Of a DNA stretch of 64,000 nucleotides, positions 55,079 to 64,000 are shown piece by piece. The stretch is from Ashinkailepas kermadecensis (taxonomy: Eukaryota > Arthropoda > Thecostraca > Neolepadidae): the NCBI GenBank assembly GCA_034440615.1, contig JAOTOM010005132.1:124001-188000 (forward strand), given 5' to 3'. Made by a program: the position numbers and the translations under genes. The stretch's first letter is position 1. Every line of letters starts with the position of its first letter. The notes under the pieces were generated by a model, which saw nothing but the letters and a program-made list of their open reading frames with translations, was not told where the DNA came from and searched no databases.

Positions 55079-55984
55079 GCAGTTGCCACTGGCAGACTGG
55101 CCGGCACACACCAGCACCAGCAGCCGCCACTCAGAGCTGCACGCTGCCTGGTGAAACTGCTGCTCCCATCAGCAGTATTTTCTCGTACACTCGCTGACAC
55201 AGCGGGCCAAACACCGTGACGATGTACCCCCTCTGCTGACGGTGGCGGCAGTTGACAGTCGCATTCGCGACGCTCCCTACGTGCACCGGCACACAACTTG
55301 GTGCCCGTTTTGGACCCATTGGAGTTGTTGTCCAGAGCTGCGAGCACTTCCGATGTCCAAACACATGAAACTTGCTGGAAAAGCATCATTCATTGAAAAG
55401 TATATACTCGTGCTCTTCAAGTTCCCGTCGCGGTTATCGCTCATGGTGCGCGAGGAACTGAACACAAAAAGAAGAAGCACCCGAGTGGGGAATGGCTGGG
55501 ACCAAAGCCTGTCGAAACACCACAGGGAGGTGTATCCCCTCAGCACAGCCCAAAACCAGACCCTGGCGCTCGCTTGACTTGCCACTGACTGCTGACAGTG
55601 GCTGCGTCACCAGGCCGAGCGCCGCCCAGGCGACCGGTCCGCGGCGTGACGTCACCACTGTGTTCATGGGTCACCGCCAGCTGACTGACACACCTCACAT
55701 CGGGAACGTGAGCGCCTGATTGTCACAGCAATACCATGAAAATACCACCGGAATGCCATCTAAATGCCGCCATAGTAACAGTTAAATACCATTGGCGCAT
55801 GATGTAGGACTGTAAAAGCGGAGCCCACCCATTGCAGAAGTTCGCGAAATAACACGATAGCACTGGCAATGGCCTAACCATCCGCCGAGCCGGGGGATGG
55901 ACTCCCGAGAGCCCCCTCGGGTATTTCCGCCACAGCGGCCGAATGAATAGACGCAGAGACACCACATTTCCAGGAGCTTATTAT
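55079..55984. other. Spacer, possible unassigned coding fragments
   Basis: On the minus strand GYIVTVFGPLCQRVYEKILL (about 55220-55160) and a GC-rich frame at 55560-55660 have exon-like composition, but I cannot assign a family or a consistent splice pattern. Confidence 0.25.
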
Positions 55985-56700
55985 GCAGTGCTTTGTACAG
56001 TGTTTTGCATGTTTTGTAAAGTTTTCAGGTTCAGGTCACCCCAGGTCATTGACCTGGAACGAGTCAAAGAGTTATGTTCTAAAATATTAAAAGGACCGCC
56101 AATCAGAGTAGTTACACCATATAAGCACCAAACTCAGAGCATACTGTTCTTTTATCAAGGCGAACGAACTTCTATCTGGAAATTTCCATTAAGGTCAAGG
56201 TTACTGATCTGAAATCAGGTCAATTTCCGTATACATTTTACAGTATTCAATGAATAAAATTCAATGGGGGGGGGGTACCTTTTTGTCATGCCCAAGATGG
56301 TACAGAACACGAAATAAGCACTCTGGGTTCACTTAAGCGTCAAAGGACAATGACATCAGGTCAGGTCACTTATGATGTATATTCTACACAATGCCATCTG
56401 ATGCAGAATGTTGCTGTTCCTCGCCAAATGGTACCTGAATTTGGTTTCAGCACTATCTAAGTTGAGTGACATAAGATCGGATTACAAACGAATGACCTGA
56501 GATGACCTGACCTCGTGCAAGTGACCTGATTTGACCTGATTTCATATTATTTTGAATTACTTCCAGGGCAATGCACACTTAGAGGAAGTCTTAGGAGATC
56601 GGCTCATCAATGTGTGCATTGTCACAACATGGCATGGGGTCAGGTCACGAGGTTATAAACTGGATAGCTTACGAAGAAGTTTCAGTATCATATCAGTGTT
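55985..56700. repeat. AGGTCA-rich dispersed repeat, copy 2
   Basis: Second copy of the 47260-47840 family. It contains TATTCTACACAATGCCATCT and numerous GACCTGA/GGTCA words. Confidence 0.6.
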
Positions 56701-56889
56701 TTTTGGAACACATCTGCATACTTGAAAAGTGATGCGTCGGACATATTCAAGCTTGAACTTACTTGATCTTACCATATGGCATGACCTGACATGACCTTAT
56801 GATTTCTGGATGTTAATCAGATACAAATATTTTACTTCAATGGTTCTGTTGGAACGACTCGAAACATCTATATATATGTGTTCATATTT

Positions 56890-57013
56890 TCCAGGTCATT
56901 ATCCAAGATATAGGTCTTGTCACTGGGTTGACCTATTCTTACCATTAGCGACCTCAATTCAAGATATAGGTCATGTCACTGGGTTGACCTATTATTACCA
57001 TTAGCGACCTCAG
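56890..57013. repeat. ~58-bp tandem duplication
   Basis: CAAGATATAGGTC(T/A)TGTCACTGGGTTGACC and TTACCATTAGCGACCTCA, twice in a row. Confidence 0.9.
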
Positions 57014-57142
57014 CATGGCGGACACTGGAGAAATAAGATGTGATATGAACTATAGGCCTTATTGGTTTCCCAACAACATTTTCCCTGTGTTTCTAGCATG
57101 CATAATTTATCAATTTGTTTTGAAGCCTGATTCTGAACTGGC

Positions 57143-57520
57143 TTGGCTATTCTGTTCTGGCGCCTATTCACTATGATCAATATAAATGCATTAATCGATA
57201 TTAATTTAACTCTTAAAAACAATGTCGAAAGAACACATGATCTATATTTTGTAATCCGTTCCAGGGACATAAGTCAGGGTTTATATATTGACCTAATGCG
57301 AGCCCTAGTTGATATTGTCAACTTTGTGCTGTTGCTCGCGAAGCAGTACATAATAGGTATGAAAATATGGGGAAATGTAAGAGTGTCACTGGCGGAATTT
57401 ATGGGAAAGATCAGGACAATGCGCGAAATCGAAAAATGTACTGCACTTAAGAACGAAGCAATGCAAAAGTTTACGAATAGGTGGCAACCGCTTGTGCAAA
57501 ATGTATATTTCGATATATAA
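57143..57520 (+). mobile_element. C-terminal fragment of an L1/Tx1-like LINE ORF2
   Basis: 125-codon frame. Its second half reads LLLAKQYIIGMKIWGNVRVS, then LAEFMGKIRTMREIEKCTAL and KNEAMQKFTNRWQPL. The order LLLAK-x-Y-I, E-F, IEK-x-x-AxKN-x-x-x-KF-x-x-RW is typical of the extreme C-terminus of L1/Tx1-type reverse-transcriptase polyproteins. No RT sequence is upstream, so it is a 5'-truncated remnant. This is a different clade from the RNase H-type LINE at 60-64 kb. Confidence 0.5.
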
Positions 57521-58120
<600 letters not shown>

Positions 58121-58204
58121 GCCACCCATAACCGTTTTGCAGCTGGGGTCGTTGTGCGGCATGACGGGCGCGGTGTTCAGGGCAGGAAGTCAACGGTCAG
58201 TCAG

Positions 58205-58420
58205 CGGAGCCATCGGTGCCGCGAGCAGTGGCGCGTCCAGGACATCATCCCTGGCGTCAGCAGTGGCGCACCATGAGGCTATTCCGCCGGAGCAGTATCG
58301 CACCAGGGGGTTACTCCTACCGCCATCAGTGGCGCACCCAGGAGACATTACTGGTCCCATCAGTGGAGCGCCAGGAGACATTGCTGTTGCCATCAGCGGC
58401 ACACCCAGGAGGCGCCAGTG
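58205..58420. repeat. ~33-bp degenerate tandem repeat
   Basis: Units around CAGTGGCGCACC(A/C)(A/T)GAGG and ACATTACTGGT(C/G)CCATCAG, about six copies. Confidence 0.7.
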
Positions 58421-59049
58421 TCAGCAAATTCGGCTTACCTTATAACAGAGGCATGCTGGGAAGTGCGAAAGACATAATAGCATCCTTTGCTTAGTGCTGG
58501 CTTTTTAATACCGAAATGACATTCATATTTTGCGTATTTGATATCTCCGCGGTCAAGCAATGCGCCTCATACACGGATATGATCACCGCACAATGGCATT
58601 TTCCATTTGTATGTGCTCAGTGCTTGGTTGTCTTGAACTCCAGCATATGTATTGCATGCAACATAAGCTTTCGGGCAGTTGAGACATCCAAATCGTTTTA
58701 AAAAAACGACACCACTTGCGTTGCGTCACACCCAGGCAATACGGGGGCGGAGGCGCTCGGCAGAAGACAACAGAGTGGTCAGCAAATCCCCTGGGAGGGG
58801 GGGGGTGAAAGCTAACTGGACAATAGCACCATTCGTGCTTGCGGCAAAAGAACACCCACACAAATGCCTGACGAGCGCACCAGGCGTTTGCTGAGAATGT
58901 AGGTGATCCTGAGTATGCTGTTACTGGCCCTCTCGACAAAAAAGGGGCCCCAGAAATATCAGCCCCACGCCCACCAAAATCGCATTGGCGCAGCCATCAA
59001 CCCACGGCCGACTCACGACCGATGACATCGCTCGCAGCCATCGCAAGGA
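58421..59049. other. Spacer, nothing recognised
   Basis: Mixed sequence with a G run near 58795-58805. Confidence 0.45.
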
Positions 59050-59310
59050 ACAATGACGTCACTCTCGGCCCACTATTACGTACGCCGACGTCACAGTCGG
59101 CGGTGTTCGCACACGTGTGTGCCGGTTGCGGTGGGTGAGAGTGGGTGGCTGGGACCTACCCGGCGGCGCCCGGCGACCAATCAGAGCGAGACGCTGTGGC
59201 ACGACCGCCCTGCTCTGATGACGTCAGACGTCGCCACCAGGGGAGAAACCGTCAGCGGCGCGGCGGAGAGAGGGCGGCCTGCGTTCCGCCGGAGCAGCGC
59301 TCAAAGCTTG
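59050..59310. promoter_or_regulatory. GC-rich segment with CRE and CCAAT elements
   Basis: Two full CRE palindromes TGACGTCA (59054-59061 and 59219-59226), a half-site GACGTCAC at about 59087, CCAATCAG (59177-59184; NF-Y type), an ACACGTGT E-box (about 59111), and a CpG-rich core between them. This clustering is typical of a CpG promoter. No first exon could be identified next to it, so a function is inference. Confidence 0.35.
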
Positions 59311-59639
59311 ACGGGCGAAACCGCCTTGGTAAACGTGATGAGGTTAGCTGTGCCACCCTCATCGCACATGGCAATATACCAGGGGCGGCGCGGGGAATGC
59401 AAAAATACGTAAATGTAAAATAAATATGGACGTAAATATATAACAAAATAAGAACACTCATGAAGTTTAACACTTCGCTAACGGCGTTGCATGGTAACAT
59501 CGGCCTACCCTCCCCTTCCCCCAGATCCAAAATCAATGCCGCGCCAATGGTTATTTCATAGCAACAACGGGCTCTTTAATAGCTAAACGGAACATTTCAT
59601 AGTTACGAGAGTTTTCAAATGAGTACAGACGGCTCTTTT
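59311..59639. other. Spacer
   Basis: AT-rich after 59400. Nothing recognised. Confidence 0.4.
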
Positions 59640-59850
59640 ACAACTACAGAGAGCCCTCGGACAGTTACTGAGGGTCCTCTGAACGTACAGAGGGCCCTCG
59701 TACAGTTACCGACAGTCCTTTGACACATACAGAGGGCCCTCGGACAGTTGCTGAGGGTCCTTTGAAACCTGTAGAGGCCCCCTGAAAACAAAATGGACCT
59801 GGAAAATCTACAGGGGACCCTCTGGCAGTTGCAGAGGCCAAAGGGCCTGA
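59640..59850. repeat. ~45-bp degenerate GAGGGCCCTCGGACAGTT repeat
   Basis: Four to five units of ACAGAGGGCCCTCGGACAGT then T(A/G)CTGAGGGTCCT(C/T)TGA. The wording resembles the GAGCCC field at 17560-18660. Confidence 0.75.
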
Positions 59851-60015
59851 GTTTGAGTATCAACCAACAGCGTTTAGGGAGCCCAACAGCCAAGGTGGGG
59901 GAGGGAGTGCAACTTATCAGAGGGGCCTGCTAAGAGTTCTTGCTCCGCCCTTAGGAAAGTCTTGTGTGCGCCCATGTTCTCGGCATTATTTGTCATGAGA
60001 ACAACATATCTCAAT

Positions 60016-63000
60016 AGGTGGATCGATTTATTGATTTATTAGCATAGGCACTTCGGCCTCCTCAGGCCATTTCGTGCCGTGAAAAGAAACAAAGAAAAAA
60101 ATTATGTTGTGAAAGTCAATTGATAAGTTCTGAAGCAAGTTGTTTTTTTTCTGAGAAAAATGAAAAGTAAATTGATAAGAAAAGGGTGTTTATCTCCCAA
60201 CAGTGTGGGCAAAGAAAAGGGAATGTTGTGTGTATGGCAGTAGTTGGTAAATGTTTTTCGATGGTCATTGTATTGTTGACAGTGTAGGAGAACATGTGAA
60301 ACTGTAAGATGAGTATTGCATGATGGGCATGAAGGTCGAGATGAAGCAGTGTAAATATATCGATGGGTGAGAAAAGTATGTCCTATGCGGAGTTGCGATA
60401 TAACTTTTTCTTCTTGTCTGTTGTTTTATATGATGTGGTCCAGTGACCAGTTATCGATGACAGGTTTGATGAGACGTAATTGTGTGCGGTTTGTAGTTTT
60501 AGTACATTGTTGGTTCCGAAAATGCCGAATGTGCTGTCGTATTGTTGATTTGATGGCGTCAAAATGTGGTGGGATTTCTGTGGTAATTGTAATGGTTGTT
60601 TTGCGAAATGATCTGCGTCCTCGTTTCCTGGGATGCCACAGTGACTGGGCACCCACAGGAAACGGACCGTCAGTGACAGTGACCTTCATGCCCATCAGAT
60701 GAAGTGTTTCAAGTGTGTCATGAATGGAAATATGGCAATGGTGCGAAAAGGAAAGTGAAGAAAGTGATTGAAGAACAGATTTGGAGTCGGAACAAATGAC
60801 GACATTGCGCATGGGGTGACAAATTGAACGGCTGCGGACATAGCGATGGGCAGTGAGAATGGCGTGCAATTCGGCGATGAAAATGGAGGTCCCGTTTGGC
60901 AAGCGATGTTGGTTTTTGTGTGTACCTGCAACAATGGCGTTTCCTGTGTAATTTTCGTCTTTAGATCCGTCGGTGAAAACAATAGGAACATGGGGATAAC
61001 GAGAGCGAAACTGGTGGAATTTTTGTTTGACGTATTCTGGACAAAGCTGTGATTTTGGAGTGGTGGTGAGATACAAAATATTTCGTTCGGTCATCTGCCA
61101 CGGTGGTGTAGTTGGTGGAGGAAGAGCAGTAATATGTGGAATATTGTATTGGAGTTGTGTAGAAATTGTTTTGATGCGTGAAGCTACGGTAAGGCCGGTT
61201 CGTTTTTCGGCGCGACCTAAATAGTCGTGGTGTAGATTTGGGAGAATTTGTAAAGATGTGTGTGTAGGGTGGTGTTCTCTAAATATAATTTTTGCGGCAT
61301 ACCTAAGTGTTTGTTCCATTTTTCGGAGAGCTAATGGTGGAATTTCTGATTCGGTTTGTAAAGAAGTGATGGGAGATGTCATTGCACCGAGTGCTATGCT
61401 GATCAATTTATTTTGCAAGGTGTCCAGCATTTTCAAGGCGTATGTACTGACACCTGCGTAAACTACCGAACCATATTCTATAATTGGAAGAACCAAGGAT
61501 TTGTACAGTTGTAAAAGCGTGTGACGATCTGATCCGAATGATGAAGGCGTAATGCAGCGAAATAAATTGAGTCGGTGAAAACATTTGGTCTTGATGTGCT
61601 TGATGTGTTGATGCATGGAAAGCCTACGATCGAAAATAATACCAAGAAATTTAAACGAATTTACAAAAGGTATGTCAGTGTTTCCGAGGTGAAGTGGTGT
61701 TTCTGGATTTGGGCACGGAGACGATTTGCTAAATATCATTGTGGCAGATTTTGGAGCCGAAAATGTGAAACCGTATTTGATGGACCATTGGTGTACCCGG
61801 TCAAGTGCGTTTTGAAGCCTAAATATGCAATTTTTTTCATTTTTATCTGTGCACCAAATTGCGCTGTCATCTGCAAAAAGAGAGTATGATATCTGAGGTG
61901 CCATGTCGGTGAAAATATCGTTAATTATGATATTAAATAAAACTGGTGATAAACAGCTTCCCTGTGGTAATCCGTTTTTCATGAAATGTAACTCTGAAAT
62001 CGCTCACCGGCACCGGAGATGGAAATGACGGAAACCAGACAAAAATTATATCAAATAATGAGCTAAATTCCCTTTGACGCAGATGTGAAGAAGTTTGGAA
62101 ATTAATGCGGGTTTGTATACCATATCATATGCTTTGCTAATGTCTAAAAATACTGCGATGGTGTGTTCATGTTTTTTTATAACCAAGGCGGATGTCGGTT
62201 TCTAATCGAATGAGATGATCTATTGTGCTGTGCCCATGACGAAAGCCGCATTGAATTGGAGATAAAAGATAATTTGTTTCTAGGTACCCGGTAAGTCTTT
62301 TTATAATTATACGTTCTAATAGTTTTCCTAGATAACTGGTGAGAGCGATGGGTTGAAAATTGTTGGGGTCGCTGTGATTTTTGCCGGGTTTTGGTATAGG
62401 AATGATGAGGGCTTTTTTCCAGGATTCGGGGAAAATATGACCTGACCATAATTAATTAAATGTCCGCAAGATGCAATGTTTCGTGTCGTCGGATAAATGT
62501 CTAAAAAAGGAATAATGTAAATTGTCGGGCCCTCCAGAAGTGCTACCGGCGGAGGAAATTGCATTTTCTAGTTCCGAAATTTGAAAAGGAGCATTGTATG
62601 TTTGAGTGTTGTCAGAATCGAATTGTGTTAAATCGGTGTGAAAAGCGTGTTGTGCATTTTGTAAGAATTCCGGTCTGTAGTTGTTATCAGAGCTATTGTG
62701 GGCCATGGTGTCTGCTATTGTATTTACTATTGTTTGTGGGTCTGTAATGGTGATATTCTGGATTTTGAGGGCCGGGAGTGATTTAAATGGGATACGTCCA
62801 GACAATCGGCGGATTAATTGCCAGATTTGGCTTGAAGGAGTTTGAAAGGTGAGTTGTTGTAAATATGATGACCATGAACGCCGCCAAGCATCGCGAATGA
62901 TGCGGCGGGTTCGGGCTCGTTCACGGTTTCGGTGAAGTAAATTGTGTGAATCGGGATGTCTGAGATATTTTCGAAATGCTCTTTTTCTAATTGCGATGGC

Positions 63001-63904
63001 CTGTGCTGCTTCCGGACACCACCATGGAACTGTAATTATTTTTGTAAAAGGTTTGGTGAGTGGAATTGTAGTAGATGCTGCTTCAAAAAGTGTATTTGTA
63101 ATTAAGTTGATGTTTTCGACGGGAGAAATGTTGGAGTTGTATTTAATTTGTGAAAGTTCCTGAAATGATGTCCAATCAGCTTTCGAAATTTTCCAGCGTG
63201 GGATAAAACTGGGTGTGGTATCGGTCGCAGTTGAAAAAGTGGGTATCAATTGTATGGGGTAGTGATCGCTGTCATGAATGTCTGTGTCTATGGTCCAATC
63301 GAAATCGTTGGCCAGAGTTGGAGAGCAAATTGTCAAATCTATTGCAGTTCCTGTGTTGTGTCCGAGGTAAAAAAATGTTGGCTCTCCAGTGTTAAGTATT
63401 ACTAAATTATGTCAGTCTATAATGTGTTGAATAATGCGTCCGCGAGTGTCTGGGTGTGCATACTTTATCCCACGCTGGGCTATTAGCGTTGAAATCGCCA
63501 AGTAAGATGAACGGGTTTTTTGACATTTGTAATGAGGTGTTCTAATTGTGTCAAAATGTTTGTGTTGTCTGAAAACGGTGGAATGTATAGTGAGCATACT
63601 TCTATATTTCGACCATGTAAACGTAATGTACAAGCTACGGCTTGTAACGATGAATGAAGTGTAATTTGTGTATGTGTGTAATCATTGTTAATGTAAAGGG
63701 CTGTACCGCCACTGCGGTGGGACCCACGGACCTCGTCGTGGCGGTATAGCGAATAATTGAAAAGATTGAAATTATATGTATCGGTAGGCAAAAACCAGGT
63801 TTCTTGAAGTGAGATGAGAATCGGAGTTAAGATGCTAAAAAAGCTTTCATTTCTGCCCATTTGGAAATCAAACTACGGCAGTTCCATTGTAGAAATATGG
63901 ACAT
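60016..63904 (-). mobile_element. I-type LINE, ORF2 nearly full length but decayed
   Basis: Minus strand, 5' to 3': a start MSIFLQWNCRSL (63904) and endonuclease blocks SLQETW and GDFNANSPAWD, then TAIDLTICSP and DSDHYPI near 63340-63260. A linker follows, then reverse transcriptase with FLDISKAYD (about 62130), LPQGSCLSPVLFN (about 61970) and FADD (61877-61866). RNase H follows, with VFTDGSKDE, FIAELHAIL, VICSDSKSVLQ and HCGIPGNEDADHFAKQ, then a C-terminal Cys/His motif (CPSCNTHLTVSHVLLHC). RNase H after RT points to the I group of arthropod LINEs. It is broken by stops (62452, about 63412) and frameshifts (about 63870, 63505, 63460, 62175 and 60655, mostly in A-runs), so it is inactive. The 3' end has GGCCTGAGGAGGCCGAAGTG and AATAAATCAATAAATCGA near 60020-60070. 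Confidence 0.88.
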
Positions 63905-63913
63905 TGGTGAAAA

Positions 63914-64000
63914 TTAATATTTGTCGGCACCTTTCGGTGCGTGTCGAAGCCCGGATTGTAATTCTGGCGGACATGTGGGTTGGGTGCGGACGGCAGCGGT
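63914..64000 (-). pseudogene. 3' end of the LINE ORF1, cut by the window edge
   Basis: Open minus-strand frame from the window end to TAA at 63914-63916, peptide ending GLRHAPKGADKY. It stops just before the ORF2 start at 63904, as expected for a two-ORF LINE. Too short to identify the nucleic-acid-binding domain. Confidence 0.4.

Noticed and set aside
55131..55667. Minus-strand exon candidates (GYIVTVFGPLCQRVYEKILL and a GC-rich frame at 55560-55660)
   Set aside because: Exon-like composition but no consistent splice phases and no family recognised; left as unassigned.

Overview
The window is nuclear DNA of an animal, most likely an arthropod and possibly a crustacean. Short GC-rich exons with matching splice sites sit in long AT-rich introns and spacers. 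There are RNase H-bearing I-type LINE copies, tRNA-derived SINE heads, a long-TIR DNA element, and very many micro- and minisatellites. No bacterial operon, rRNA gene or CRISPR is present. The organism call is inference from gene families and repeat style, not from a database match.

Two genes can be followed. (1) Plus strand, 1899-3984: the last two exons of a STAC-type protein (C-terminal half of one SH3 domain plus a degenerate second SH3, ending in a stop). Its 5' exons lie before the window or were not recognised. (2) Minus strand, 46736 down to 24286: nine exons of a secreted pancreatic-lipase-family protein. They give a signal peptide, an alpha/beta-hydrolase domain with Ser/Asp/His triad, a PLAT domain and a C-terminal tail with stop. 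All eight exon joins are phase-compatible, giving about 636 codons, with only the 5' start exon missing. The introns hold nearly all the minisatellites of the 25-46 kb region.

Layout: 1-1.9 kb spacer with TA arrays and a LINE relic; 1.9-4.0 kb STAC exons; 4-24 kb spacer rich in tandem repeats; 24.3-46.7 kb lipase gene, whose 27717-35072 intron contains a LINE relic and a 2.65-kb long-TIR element; 46.7-60 kb mostly featureless spacer with dispersed repeats, an L1-like LINE end and a CRE/CCAAT-bearing GC-rich segment; 60.0-64.0 kb a decayed full-length I-type LINE on the minus strand running off the window.

The most unusual pattern is that tandem repeats start at coding-exon ends. The STAC penultimate exon donor lies in a 44-bp array, the STAC stop codon in a 19-bp array, lipase exon 4's donor next to a 25-bp array that resembles it, and lipase exon 8's last ~55 nt plus donor in a 65/73-bp array of 'mini-exons'. 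Lipase exon 6's 3' half has decayed copies in its intron. Exon-intron junctions appear to have seeded minisatellites repeatedly, multiplying splice signals.
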